From positions 18,179 to 62,896 of the forward strand of contig NZ_VMNB01000001.1 of the NCBI RefSeq assembly GCF_013277515.1: 44,718 nt of DNA, given 5' to 3'. Source of the stretch: Streptococcus sp. k-402 (GTDB lineage Bacteria; Bacillota; Bacilli; Lactobacillales; Streptococcaceae). The position numbers were made by a program, and so were the translations under genes. This document shows, piece by piece, positions 1 to 8,348 of the stretch. Positions within the stretch are counted from its first letter, which is position 1, and each line of letters begins with the position of its first letter. Under the pieces are notes generated by a model. It saw nothing but the letters and a program-made list of their open reading frames with translations, searched no databases and was not told where the DNA came from.

Positions 1-66
1 AAGTCAGTAACATATATACAGCAAGGCGACGCTGACGTGGTTTGAAGAGATTTTCGAAGAGTATTA
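1..66 (-). repeat. BOX element, 5'-truncated by the window edge (boxB part and boxA)
   Basis: The stretch carries the boxA core GGCGACGCTGACGTGGTTTG followed by the characteristic end GATTTTCGAAGAGTATTA, with part of a boxB module before it. Only one end of the element is inside the window. Its end touches the stop codon of the minus-strand membrane protein gene. BOX elements are typical intergenic repeats of S. pneumoniae and close relatives. Confidence 0.85.
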
Positions 67-1074
67 GAAAATGCCGATAAGGGTCTGCATACCAAGAGTG
101 GTGAGGATGATGGCAATCCAGCAAATGGCTCCGAGAACAATGGATTTTCCGCTGGATTTGATCATAGTGACAAGATTTGTTTTGAGGCCGATAGCACTCA
201 TGGCCATGACAATAAGGAATTTAGAGAGTTGTTTGAGAGGGGTAAAGAAACTACTGGACACACCTAGAGAGGTGAGTAGTGTAGTGAGGAGAGAGGCAAG
301 GATAAAGTAAAGGATAAAAAGTGGGAAGACTTTTTTCAGTTGTAGGCTTTGCTTGTTTTCTTGTTGGCGACTTTGCCAGTAGGATAGAAAGAGCGTGATA
401 GGGATAATGGCCAAAGTACGTGTGAGTTTAACAATGGTTGCAGACTCGAGGGTATTGCTTTGGTAAAGACTGTCCCAAGCGCTGGCGGCAGCCGTTACAG
501 AGGAAGTGTCGTTGACCGCAGTCCCTGCAAAGAGGGCGAAGCCTTCATTGGATAGATGAAGCCAGGTGCCGAGGGTTGGAAAGATGAGCGCAGCCAAGAC
601 ATTGAAGAAAAAGATAACGGAAATGGATTGGGCTACTTCCTTTTCCTTAGCATCAATAACGGGCGCTGTCGCAGCAATGGCAGAACCACCACAGATTGAA
701 GAACCTACTCCAACCAAGGTAGCCAGTTTTGTATCCAGTGCAAAGAAGCGCTGGAAGAAGTAGGCAATAATCAGAGCTATTGAGATAGTGGACAGGATGA
801 CAGGGAGGGAAGATTGGCCAACTGCGAAGACCTGCGAGATATTGAGACCAAAACCAAGCAAGACAACGGCATATTGGAGCAATTTTTTAGAACTAAAGGT
901 CAACCCCGCATCCAGTTGTTTATAGGACGAGAGAAAGGGATGTAGGAGCATGCCTATGAAAATGGCAAAAACGGGCGCGCCAATCACAGGGAAGAATCCT
1001 CCTAAGTACCAAGATACGATAGAAATGAGAAGGCAGGCCAAGATACCTGCTCCATTTTTTGATAGAAATGACAT
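64..1074 (-). CDS. YeiH-family (UPF0324) integral membrane protein, putative exporter
   Basis: A 336-residue hydrophobic protein of the YeiH/UPF0324 family, with about ten predicted membrane helices over its whole length. Family-typical stretches include [11 protein letters not shown] near the N-terminus and [19 protein letters not shown] in the middle. Members are called putative sulfate exporters, but the substrate is not established. I chose the ATG whose A is at 1074 because GGAGG (CCTCC on the plus strand, 1080-1084) sits five bases upstream. An upstream in-frame TTG would place that site inside the gene. It is transcribed divergently from araT, and its stop codon abuts a BOX element. 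Family assignment is confident, function is not. Confidence 0.85.
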   Translation of the reverse strand: MSFLSKNGAGILACLLISIVSWYLGGFFPVIGAPVFAIFIGMLLHPFLSSYKQLDAGLTFSSKKLLQYAVVLLGFGLNISQVFAVGQSSLPVILSTISIALIIAYFFQRFFALDTKLATLVGVGSSICGGSAIAATAPVIDAKEKEVAQSISVIFFFNVLAALIFPTLGTWLHLSNEGFALFAGTAVNDTSSVTAAASAWDSLYQSNTLESATIVKLTRTLAIIPITLFLSYWQSRQQENKQSLQLKKVFPLFILYFILASLLTTLLTSLGVSSSFFTPLKQLSKFLIVMAMSAIGLKTNLVTMIKSSGKSIVLGAICWIAIILTTLGMQTLIGIF

Positions 1075-1163
1075 AAAAACCTCCAAATAAAATCTATTAC
1101 CATTATGGACATAAAAACAGGAAAAGTCAAATAAAAAGTGGAAAGCTATTCTATCATGTATTT

Positions 1164-1192
1164 TTGCGGTCGGGGGGCTTTTGTAGTATAAT
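1164..1192 (+). promoter_or_regulatory. Predicted sigma-A promoter of the araT-recO-plsX-acpP run
   Basis: A perfect TATAAT (1187-1192) lies 17 bases after TTGCGG (1164-1169). The spacer contains six consecutive G residues (1172-1177). A strong Shine-Dalgarno site, AGGAGG, precedes the araT start. Confidence 0.6.
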
Positions 1193-1222
1193 AGAGATAC
1201 GTTTTTACAGTAGGAGGTATCT

Positions 1223-2392
1223 ATGGACTTAACTAAGCGCTTTAATAAACAGTTAGATAAGATTCAAGTTTCGTTGATTCGTCAGTTTGACCAGGCTATT
1301 TCTGACATTCCTGGGGTTTTGCGTTTGACCTTGGGGGAACCTGATTTTACAACGCCAGACCATGTCAAGGAGGCGGCCAAGCGAGCGATTGATCAGAACC
1401 AATCCTACTATACAGGGATGAGTGGCCTGCTGACTCTACGTCAGGCAGCCAGTGACTTTGTTAAGGAAAAGTACCAACTGGACTATGCTCCTGAGAATGA
1501 AATCTTGGTTACAATTGGGGCGACAGAGGCTTTATCTGCGACTTTGACAGCTATTTTGGAAGAGGGAGACAAGGTGCTCTTGCCAGCTCCTGCCTATCCG
1601 GGTTATGAACCGATTGTCAATCTAGTTGGGGCAGAGATTGTCGAGATTGACACGACTGAAAATGGGTTTGTCTTGACTCCTGAGATGTTGGAGAAGGCCA
1701 TTTTGGAGCAGGGAGACAGGCTCAAGGCGGTTATTCTTAACTATCCAGCTAATCCGACAGGAATTACCTATAGTCGGGAGCAGTTGGAAGCTTTGGCAAC
1801 TGTTTTACGCAAGTACGAAATTTTCGTTGTCTGTGATGAGGTTTACTCAGAATTGACCTACACAGGCGAAGCCCATGTGTCTCTGGGAACCATGTTGAGA
1901 GATCAGGCTATTATTATCAATGGTCTATCTAAATCACATGCTATGACAGGTTGGCGTTTGGGTCTGATTTTCGCTCCTGCAGCCTTTACAGCTCAGTTGA
2001 TTAAGAGTCACCAGTACTTGGTGACTGCCGCAAATACCATGGCTCAACATGCTGCGGTAGAAGCCTTGACGGCTGGTAAAAATGATGCGGAACCTATGAA
2101 GAAGGAATACATCCAGCGTCGAGATTATATTATCGAGAAAATGACTGCTCTTGGTTTTGAGATTATCAAACCAGACGGTGCCTTCTATATCTTTGCTAAG
2201 ATTCCAGCGGGCTACAATCAAGACTCCTTTGCTTTTTTGAAGGATTTTGCTCAGAAGAAGGCTGTTGCCTTTATCCCTGGTGCAGCCTTTGGACGTTATG
2301 GGGAAGGCTATGTTCGCCTATCTTATGCAGCCAGCATGGAGACGATCAAAGAAGCCATGAAACGACTTGAGGAGTATATGAGAGAAGCATGA
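1223..2392 (+). CDS. araT: Class I/II aminotransferase (AraT-type aromatic/branched amino acid transaminase)
   Basis: A 389-residue PLP-dependent fold-type I aminotransferase. The Schiff-base lysine is K237 in [14 protein letters not shown]205 in VCDEVYSE contacts the PLP ring nitrogen, and N173/NPTG (177-180) belong to the cofactor pocket. A C-terminal YVRLSY motif supplies the substrate carboxylate-binding arginine. The protein should transfer amino groups between aromatic or other hydrophobic amino acids and 2-oxoglutarate in the cytoplasm. The start has AGGAGG a few bases upstream, and the stop overlaps the recO start in ATGA, implying translational coupling. Exact substrate preference cannot be read from sequence; the symbol follows the pneumococcal naming of this position. 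Confidence 0.85.
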   Translation: MDLTKRFNKQLDKIQVSLIRQFDQAISDIPGVLRLTLGEPDFTTPDHVKEAAKRAIDQNQSYYTGMSGLLTLRQAASDFVKEKYQLDYAPENEILVTIGATEALSATLTAILEEGDKVLLPAPAYPGYEPIVNLVGAEIVEIDTTENGFVLTPEMLEKAILEQGDRLKAVILNYPANPTGITYSREQLEALATVLRKYEIFVVCDEVYSELTYTGEAHVSLGTMLRDQAIIINGLSKSHAMTGWRLGLIFAPAAFTAQLIKSHQYLVTAANTMAQHAAVEALTAGKNDAEPMKKEYIQRRDYIIEKMTALGFEIIKPDGAFYIFAKIPAGYNQDSFAFLKDFAQKKAVAFIPGAAFGRYGEGYVRLSYAASMETIKEAMKRLEEYMREA

Positions 2393-3159
2393 TTCAGTCT
2401 ATCACGAGTCAAGGCTTGGTGCTCTACAATCGCAACTTTCGTGAGGATGACAAGCTCGTCAAGATTTTTACAGAGCAGGCTGGTAAACGCATGTTTTTTG
2501 TCAAACACGCTGGTCAGTCCAAACTGGCGCCTGTTATTCAGCCCTTGGTGTTGGCACGATTTTTCTTGCGAATCAATGATGATGGGCTTAGCTACATTGA
2601 GGACTATCATGAGGTGATGACTTTTCCCAAGATCAATAGCGATCTTTTTGTCATGGCTTATGCGACCTACGTGGCAGCTCTTGCAGATGCTAGTTTGCAG
2701 GACAATCAGCAGGATGCTCCCTTGTTTGCTTTTTTGCAAAAGACCTTGGAGTTGATGGAAGAGGGCCTGGATTATCAGGTTTTGACTAATATTTTTGAAA
2801 TTCAAATCTTGACCAGATTTGGGATCGGCCTCAATTTTAATGAGTGTGTCTTCTGCCATCGGGTCGGTCAGGCTTTTGACTTTTCTTTCAAATATGGAGC
2901 CTGCCTCTGTTCAGACCATTATCAGGAAGATGAGAGACGTTGCCATCTCAATCCCAATATCCCTTATCTGCTCAATCAGTTTCAAGCCATTGATTTTGAG
3001 ACTTTGGAGACCATTTCGCTCAAGTCTGAAATCAAGCAAGAGTTACGCCAATTTATGGATCAACTCTACGAAGAGTACGTTGGGATTCACCTAAAATCAA
3101 AGAAATTTATTGATTCCCTATCCGACTGGGGACAATTACTAAAAGAGGAAAAGAAATGA
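2389..3159 (+). CDS. recO: DNA repair protein RecO
   Basis: A 256-residue RecO, the mediator that works with RecR and RecF to load RecA on SSB-covered single-stranded DNA. The N-terminal OB-fold region begins with [19 protein letters not shown]. The C-terminal part contains a cysteine pair (CVFC) followed by CLCSDH, the zinc-finger-like cluster found in many Gram-positive RecO proteins. It overlaps araT upstream and plsX downstream by four bases each (ATGA), so the three are almost certainly cotranscribed and coupled. Length is normal for the family. Confidence 0.92.
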   Translation: MIQSITSQGLVLYNRNFREDDKLVKIFTEQAGKRMFFVKHAGQSKLAPVIQPLVLARFFLRINDDGLSYIEDYHEVMTFPKINSDLFVMAYATYVAALADASLQDNQQDAPLFAFLQKTLELMEEGLDYQVLTNIFEIQILTRFGIGLNFNECVFCHRVGQAFDFSFKYGACLCSDHYQEDERRCHLNPNIPYLLNQFQAIDFETLETISLKSEIKQELRQFMDQLYEEYVGIHLKSKKFIDSLSDWGQLLKEEKK

Positions 3160-4148
3160 AAAAAATCGCAGTAGATGCCATGGGGGGAGATTACGCACCT
3201 CAGGCAATCGTTGAGGGTGTCAATCAAGCTCTAGCTGACTTTTCAGATATCGAGGTTCAACTCTACGGAGATGAAGCTAAAATCAAGCAATATTTAACAG
3301 CAACAGAGCGCGTCAGCATTATCCATACGGATGAGAAGATTGATTCAGACGATGAACCTACGAGAGCTATTCGGAAGAAGAAGAATGCCAGTATGGTATT
3401 GGCGGCCAAGGCTGTCAGAGAAGGCGAAGCAGACGCTGTACTATCAGCTGGGAATACAGGTGCTTTGTTGGCAGCAGGATTCTTCATCGTGGGTCGTATC
3501 AAGAATATTGATCGACCAGGGCTTATGTCGACTTTGCCGACTGTAGATGGGAAGGGGTTTGACATGCTAGACCTCGGTGCTAATGCAGAAAATACAGCCC
3601 AGCACCTCCATCAATATGCGGTTCTAGGTTCCTTCTATGCTAAAAATGTTCGTGGAATTGCGCAACCACGCGTTGGCTTGCTCAACAACGGAACAGAGAG
3701 TAGTAAGGGCGACCCGCTTCGTAAGGAAACTTACGAATTACTAGCAGCTGATGAAAGTTTGAACTTTATCGGAAACGTGGAAGCGCGTGATTTGATGAAT
3801 GGCGTTGCAGATGTTGTTGTGGCAGATGGTTTCACGGGAAACGCTGTGCTCAAATCCATCGAAGGGACAGCCATGGGAATCATGGGCTTGCTCAAGACCG
3901 CTATTACAGATGGTGGTCTTCGAGCGAAACTAGGCGCACTCCTTCTCAAGGATAGACTCAGAGGTTTGAAAAAACAGCTCAACTACTCAGATGTTGGTGG
4001 AGCGGTCTTGTTTGGTGTCAAGGCACCTGTTGTCAAGACTCATGGCTCAAGCGATGCCAAAGCTGTTTATAGTACAATTCGCCAGATTCGTACCATGCTA
4101 GAAACAGACGTAGTTGCCCAGACTGCGCGTGAATTTTCAGGAGAATAA
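3156..4148 (+). CDS. plsX: Phosphate acyltransferase PlsX
   Basis: A 330-residue PlsX, which converts acyl-ACP and phosphate to acyl-phosphate, the donor used by PlsY at the first step of phosphatidic acid synthesis. The N-terminal [13 protein letters not shown] signature and the central DLGANAE and GLLNNGTE motifs are diagnostic. It overlaps recO by four bases and is followed six bases later by an acyl carrier protein gene, matching its use of acyl-ACP as substrate. Peripheral membrane location is known for the family. Confidence 0.95.
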   Translation: MKKIAVDAMGGDYAPQAIVEGVNQALADFSDIEVQLYGDEAKIKQYLTATERVSIIHTDEKIDSDDEPTRAIRKKKNASMVLAAKAVREGEADAVLSAGNTGALLAAGFFIVGRIKNIDRPGLMSTLPTVDGKGFDMLDLGANAENTAQHLHQYAVLGSFYAKNVRGIAQPRVGLLNNGTESSKGDPLRKETYELLAADESLNFIGNVEARDLMNGVADVVVADGFTGNAVLKSIEGTAMGIMGLLKTAITDGGLRAKLGALLLKDRLRGLKKQLNYSDVGGAVLFGVKAPVVKTHGSSDAKAVYSTIRQIRTMLETDVVAQTAREFSGE

Positions 4149-4153
4149 AAGAG

Positions 4154-4387
4154 ATGACAGAAAAAGAAATTTTTGACCGTATTGTGACCATTATCCAAGA
4201 GCGACAGGGAGAGGACTTTGTCGTGACAGAATCCTTGAGTCTGAAAGATGATTTGGATGCTGACTCAGTTGACTTGATGGAGTTTATCTTGACGCTGGAA
4301 GATGAATTTAATATCGAAATTAGTGATGAAGAAATTGACCAACTGCAAAGTGTAGGAGATGTGGTTAAAATCATTCAAGCAAAATAA
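4154..4387 (+). CDS. acpP: Acyl carrier protein (PlsX-linked paralogue)
   Basis: A 77-residue acidic acyl carrier protein. The phosphopantetheine attachment serine is S38 in the DADSVDLMEF motif, where V replaces the more usual L of DSL. It lies directly after plsX and is probably the acyl donor partner for phospholipid synthesis rather than the ACP of the main FASII cluster, which is encoded elsewhere in pneumococci. It is the last gene of the run, and a rho-independent terminator follows. Confidence 0.93.
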   Translation: MTEKEIFDRIVTIIQERQGEDFVVTESLSLKDDLDADSVDLMEFILTLEDEFNIEISDEEIDQLQSVGDVVKIIQAK

Positions 4388-4397
4388 AGATAAGAAG

Positions 4398-4428
4398 TTC
4401 CAAGGCATTTGCTTTGGAATTTTTCTTT
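4398..4428 (+). terminator. Rho-independent terminator after acpP
   Basis: An inverted repeat TTCCAA...TTGGAA with a short loop (4398-4419) is followed by TTTTTCTTT. It closes the araT-recO-plsX-acpP transcription unit. Confidence 0.8.
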
Positions 4429-4499
4429 AGTTCAAGTGACCGTTTAGGAACAGATTTAGTCTTTCTAGGGACAGTAGAAATCTGAGGAGAAATAAGGGA

Positions 4500-4505
4500 T
4501 ATAAT
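4500..4505 (+). promoter_or_regulatory. Predicted -10 element for the NlpC/P60 choline-binding protein gene
   Basis: A perfect TATAAT lies 54 bases before the gene start. No convincing -35 hexamer is visible 16-18 bases upstream, so the promoter is either weak or activator-dependent. Confidence 0.4.
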
Positions 4506-4558
4506 AGAGTCAGAAAAAATCAATCTCCAAAAAGGAGAAAAAAGAAAGGATTTTCACG

Positions 4559-5410
4559 ATGAAAAAATATCTTTATTCTAGTTTGTTAGTTCTTGCAGGA
4601 GGCGTTCTCCTAGCAAATACTACGGTAGCCTATGCTGATTCCCCATCAGCAAGTGAGAAAGAAGCGATTGCTCAATTAGTTAATCAAGGCAAGATAAAAG
4701 CTGAAGAAGCTGATCAAGTAAAATTGATTGGTTTTGAAGATAAAGAAACCCAAGCAGAGGGAAATCAAGAGAAGAAAGCTTTCAATCAATATCGTGATCC
4801 GAAAGGAACATGGATGCAAACCAATGGTAAATGGTGGTTTAAATACGGTTCAGGTGGTTATGCTAAAAATTGGGAACAATTAGATGGCAAGTGGTACTAT
4901 TTTGATGACCAAGGATGGATGAAAGAAAATACTTGGATTCAACCTGATGGTAATTATTACTACTTATCTGCTAGTGGTGCTATGGTCACTGGTTATCAAC
5001 GTGTAAATGGTACACCATACTTCTTTAGAGCCAGTGGTGTATGGGTAGAAAATCGTGGACAGGCACTTGGTGAATATGCCGAGACATTTGTAGGGAAAAT
5101 CCCATATGTTTGGGGTGGGGCAGATTTGAATAGTGGCGTAGATTGCTCAGGATTTACGATGGCTATTCATGCTAAGTTTGATATTAGTATTCCTAGAGTG
5201 ACTTATGGTCAAGCAACAGGAGGAAGCTATGTAAGTAATGGTTCTCAACAAGCTGGAGATTTGATTTTGTATAATAGTGAAGAGACAAATGACCATGTAG
5301 GTATTTATGTTGGTGGTGGAAAGGTAGTTCATGCTCCGTATCCAGGTCAATATGTTTCTTATATGGATCAATACGGTATTACTCAAAATACAATTCGTAG
5401 ATATTGGTAA
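4559..5410 (+). CDS. Secreted choline-binding NlpC/P60 peptidoglycan hydrolase
   Basis: A 283-residue exported protein. A signal peptide (1-26, cleavage after AYA) is followed by a polar linker to about 80. Choline-binding repeats (GKWYYF, NYYYLSASGAMVTGY) occupy about 83-165, and an NlpC/P60 domain about 168-283. The predicted catalytic triad is C196 in VDCSGFT, H246 in DHVGIYVG and H258 in VVHAP. Such domains cleave peptide bonds of the peptidoglycan stem, and the repeats would hold the enzyme on phosphocholine-bearing teichoic acids. It is monocistronic by position. Its location beside a quorum-sensing cassette suggests, but does not show, a role in killing or lysis comparable to CbpD, which carries a CHAP domain instead. 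Confidence 0.85.
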   Translation: MKKYLYSSLLVLAGGVLLANTTVAYADSPSASEKEAIAQLVNQGKIKAEEADQVKLIGFEDKETQAEGNQEKKAFNQYRDPKGTWMQTNGKWWFKYGSGGYAKNWEQLDGKWYYFDDQGWMKENTWIQPDGNYYYLSASGAMVTGYQRVNGTPYFFRASGVWVENRGQALGEYAETFVGKIPYVWGGADLNSGVDCSGFTMAIHAKFDISIPRVTYGQATGGSYVSNGSQQAGDLILYNSEETNDHVGIYVGGGKVVHAPYPGQYVSYMDQYGITQNTIRRYW

Positions 5411-5435
5411 TATTGTCTAATCTTTCACAATATTA

Positions 5436-5464
5436 TTGACTTTGATTATGAAAAGTATTAGAAT
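5436..5464 (+). promoter_or_regulatory. Predicted sigma-A promoter of the second choline-binding protein gene
   Basis: TTGACT (5436-5441) and TAGAAT (5459-5464) are separated by 17 bases, close to consensus in both hexamers. Confidence 0.7.
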
Positions 5465-5477
5465 ATAGCTAAATAAA

Positions 5478-5514
5478 GAGGGGAAACCCTCCTATAGCTA
5501 TTCAATAAAGGAGG
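5478..5514 (+). promoter_or_regulatory. 5' leader hairpin with a possible anti-Shine-Dalgarno switch
   Basis: GAGGG (5478-5482) and CCCTC (5487-5491) form a stem capped by a GAAA tetraloop. The CCTCCT inside the 3' arm (5488-5493) is also complementary to the AGGAGG ribosome-binding site (5509-5514). The leader can therefore fold in two mutually exclusive ways, with the ribosome-binding site free or paired. The pairing is visible in the sequence; regulation is inference. Confidence 0.45.
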
Positions 5515-5522
5515 AAATGGCT

Positions 5523-6692
5523 ATGAAAAAATCTAAACTACTCACTCTTGGTCTGCTTGTAGGTGCTGGTCTGCTTTTGTCTATCAACCAAGCACAGGCT
5601 GCAGATACTTGGGTTAAAAATGGTGCTGACTGGAATCTTTCACAAGATGGCAGTCTAGCTAAGGATAAATGGGTACAAAATGCTGGCTCATGGTATCACT
5701 TTGACAGCACTGGTAAAATGCAGACAGGCTGGCTCAAAGACGGCAATACTTGGTATTCTCTAGCAGATAGTGGTGCTATGCGCACAGGCTGGTACAAGGA
5801 AGGTAACACATGGTACTCACTAGCTAATAGTGGTGCCATGCGTACAGGTTGGTACAAAGAAGGATCTACTTGGTACTATCTCAAAGACAGTGGCGCTATG
5901 GCAACAGGATGGGCGACTCCAAATGGTAAATGGTCTTACTTTGAAAAATCAGGTGCTATGGTCGCAGATAGAGCTGTTCCAGCCAGTGATGGGGAAAGTT
6001 ATGTCATTGGTAAGGATGGCTATCTAGCAAATAGAAAAGATGCTGGATACAGTATTCATGATATTGTCAAACTTGGAGATGGGCAAGAATATTTGCTAAA
6101 TGCTAAAGGTGACGATGTTATTATTGAAAAAAATGCTTGGTATATCAGACCAGAGTTCAAGAAGTTTTCTAATAAATATGGGGATGAGGTTGCAAATACT
6201 ACCTTAGCTCTAGTGGATAATAAAGAAGAAGGACAAGAAATTGATCCTAAGGCAGTTGTACAGAACTTCCAAAACTTACCAAATCGCTACTACTTTGATG
6301 AAAATGGACATCGTGTGGTTAATATCCCAGCAATGACCACCTATTCAGAGATTAAAAAAGTTGGTAATGATGTCTATTTAGAAAATCCAGGTGCACGACT
6401 TCGTCTTGGAGCTACCCACTTTACAATCAATAACAATAAACTATACTATTTAGAAAATGAGCAAGGTAAGCTCAAAACAGGTTACTTTGTATTAATTGAT
6501 GATGGTATGGCTACAACCCACTATCACTTCCTAGCCTATGCGGATCAATCTGGTGAAATTCTTAAGATGAAACGCTTGCCATCAGGAGTTTCAGATTATC
6601 TTGATAAAGAAATTGATGGTTTATATGGTGAAAAAATCAAAATTGAATCTCCACACTCAAACGAATATTATAAAGTGGTTGTGGTTAAATAA
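5523..6692 (+). CDS. Secreted choline-binding protein with unassigned C-terminal domain
   Basis: A 389-residue exported protein. The signal peptide ends near AQA (24-26). About six choline-binding repeats (28-150) of the GWYKEGNTWYSLANSGAMRT type follow, then a C-terminal region (about 165-389) that I do not recognise. It is rich in Tyr, Asn and Lys and contains weak GWYxF-like echoes such as NRYYFDENGHRV. I start at the ATG at 5523, eight bases after AAGGAGG; the in-frame ATG at 5517 is only two bases from it. The protein should sit on phosphocholine of teichoic acid. It could be an adhesin or a modular enzyme, but no catalytic motif was identified. A terminator follows. Confidence 0.8.
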   Translation: MKKSKLLTLGLLVGAGLLLSINQAQAADTWVKNGADWNLSQDGSLAKDKWVQNAGSWYHFDSTGKMQTGWLKDGNTWYSLADSGAMRTGWYKEGNTWYSLANSGAMRTGWYKEGSTWYYLKDSGAMATGWATPNGKWSYFEKSGAMVADRAVPASDGESYVIGKDGYLANRKDAGYSIHDIVKLGDGQEYLLNAKGDDVIIEKNAWYIRPEFKKFSNKYGDEVANTTLALVDNKEEGQEIDPKAVVQNFQNLPNRYYFDENGHRVVNIPAMTTYSEIKKVGNDVYLENPGARLRLGATHFTINNNKLYYLENEQGKLKTGYFVLIDDGMATTHYHFLAYADQSGEILKMKRLPSGVSDYLDKEIDGLYGEKIKIESPHSNEYYKVVVVK

Positions 6693-6747
6693 AAATAACA
6701 TCTTCACAACTAATCGTTAACGCTCTAACCAATATACCATTTTCAGG

Positions 6748-6791
6748 AGGCTTTAGATTTCTTGTATTTCAAAAGAAAACTAAAGCCTTTT
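6748..6791 (+). terminator. Rho-independent terminator after the second choline-binding protein gene
   Basis: Perfect 9-bp arms AGGCTTTAG (6748-6756) and CTAAAGCCT (6780-6788) enclose a 23-base loop and are followed by a short T run. Confidence 0.75.
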
Positions 6792-6844
6792 GTAGATGGA
6801 ACAGGGGATAGAGTTATCTATGAAATAATGAAAAGGAGTCTGTC

Positions 6845-6979
6845 ATGGAAATGAAAAATACATTTGTAGAATTAGAACAATTTGAAGAGTTAACTCCAGA
6901 GGTTTTGGAGGAAGTGAATGGTGGAGGGATTTTTGAAGATATTTACCATTGGCTACATCTACGCCCAGAGCCAAGATAG
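6845..6979 (+). CDS. Double-glycine peptide precursor, putative quorum-sensing pheromone (ComC/BlpC-like)
   Basis: A 44-codon gene with AAGGAG upstream. The leader fits the ComC/class II bacteriocin pattern: L16 at -12, L21 at -7, V24 at -4 and Gly26-Gly27 at -2/-1. Cleavage would release GIFEDIYHWLHLRPEPR (17 residues); a third glycine (G28) makes cleavage one residue later possible. It sits 34 bases before a ComD-type kinase, as comC sits before comDE. The short, soluble, charged mature peptide resembles a pheromone more than a pore-forming bacteriocin. Processing by a C39-peptidase ABC transporter is expected, and comAB lies 5 kb downstream. I do not recognise the mature sequence. Confidence 0.8.
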   Translation: MEMKNTFVELEQFEELTPEVLEEVNGGGIFEDIYHWLHLRPEPR

Positions 6980-7013
6980 TATTTTGATTAAAATGTGTTA
7001 ACTAAACAGATTT

Positions 7014-8348
7014 ATGATTATATTTCTTGAATTTTTATGTTTCATATTGATTTTAATCAATATACTAGCTCCTCCGATTTATCTGGGTGGTCAACTATCT
7101 AAATCATTTTATGACAAACGTTCTATATTTCTTTTGGTAGTTTTACATCTAGCTGCTACCTTCGTTTTTCCGAGTTTCTCTCATATTGCTAATTTATTAT
7201 TCTTTTATATAATATTTTTGATTGTGTTAAAGAAAAAGAAGAAGGAAGCTCTCTTTCTTGCCCTCTATCTATTTGTGTTTTATCAAAGTATTCGATATTT
7301 GATTTTGACATTTATAATACGATTGATATTTGACTACTCTGAACTATCTGATTTTTTACACAGTGGATTTAATTCTGTATTTAGTTTGATTTCGTTGTTT
7401 TTGTCTGTTGTCATTTTAAGACGATGGGGAATTGATTTCAATATATTATTTTTAGATAAATTTCAATCGTTAGTGATGAAAAGTATGTGGATTTTATTCT
7501 TATTGTTTGGTTTCAGACTGTTTTCATCCATCATGTCTGGGGGATGTAATCCTTTCTACGTTCGTTTTGACACGACCATTTCTCTCTTGATTTTCATTCT
7601 CTTTTTCTCTTGGCTCTTTTACATCAAGCATTTGGAGCAGGTTTATCGTGATGAGCAGACCATTCAGAGACAGGAAGAAGAAAATCGTTCCTTACAAGGG
7701 ATGGTGGACAAGCTAGGTCATCTCTATGATGAGGTTCGAGGTTTCCGTCATGATTTTGCGGGAATTGTCGCCAGCATGGAGCCTGCCATAGCTAATCAAA
7801 ACATGGCTGAGGTTTCTACCATTTATCAAGATGTCTTTCTAAAGACCAATGAAAAGCTGAGGAAGGCGGATTACACGGCTTTTAATCTTCATAATATCCA
7901 TGACATAGCCATTCGCAATACCTTGGCAAAAGCCATGATTGTGGCAGATAATCAGGGAATTCATTTTAGTTTGGAGACGGTGGGGGTTGTCGAAGAGCTG
8001 GCTTTGCCTATGTTGGAGGCTATCCGTATCCTCTCTATTCTCACGACAAATGCTTTAGAAGCAGCCAGTGAGGCGGAAAATCCGCAGATTCGGGTTGTTT
8101 TATTGGCAGGTGATAGGAGTGTCCGTTTTATCATTGAAAACACTCGTAAGAAAGAAGAATTAAATCCCAGCATTCTCAGTCAAAAGGGGTATTCGACCAA
8201 GGGAAATCACAGTGGACTGGGCTTAGCGACCTTGGAGGATATGGTTTTTCATTATGATTTAAACTTAGATACCCAGCTAGGAGAGACGACTTTTAGACAA
8301 GATTTAGAATTGCCATTTAAGGATGAGAAACGAGGGGGAGAGAAATGA
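7014..8348 (+). CDS. ComD/BlpH-type (HPK10) membrane histidine kinase
   Basis: A 444-residue sensor kinase. The N-terminal ~205 residues form six or seven hydrophobic segments, the peptide-sensing module of the AgrC/ComD class. A coiled linker follows, then the phospho-acceptor H246 in VRGFRHDFAG, the N-box N346 in TTNALEAAS and the G-box GLGLATL (401-407). It lies 34 bases after the peptide gene and overlaps the response regulator by four bases (ATGA). No good ribosome-binding site precedes the ATG, so translation may depend on the peptide ORF upstream. It is distinct from the ComD and BlpH sequences I can recall, so it appears to be an additional peptide sensor. Confidence 0.88.
   Translation: MIIFLEFLCFILILINILAPPIYLGGQLSKSFYDKRSIFLLVVLHLAATFVFPSFSHIANLLFFYIIFLIVLKKKKKEALFLALYLFVFYQSIRYLILTFIIRLIFDYSELSDFLHSGFNSVFSLISLFLSVVILRRWGIDFNILFLDKFQSLVMKSMWILFLLFGFRLFSSIMSGGCNPFYVRFDTTISLLIFILFFSWLFYIKHLEQVYRDEQTIQRQEEENRSLQGMVDKLGHLYDEVRGFRHDFAGIVASMEPAIANQNMAEVSTIYQDVFLKTNEKLRKADYTAFNLHNIHDIAIRNTLAKAMIVADNQGIHFSLETVGVVEELALPMLEAIRILSILTTNALEAASEAENPQIRVVLLAGDRSVRFIIENTRKKEELNPSILSQKGYSTKGNHSGLGLATLEDMVFHYDLNLDTQLGETTFRQDLELPFKDEKRGGEK

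Noticed and set aside
2323..2859. Long open frame on the minus strand across araT and recO
   Set aside because: It is a shadow of confidently assigned plus-strand genes, with no ribosome-binding site and no recognisable protein.
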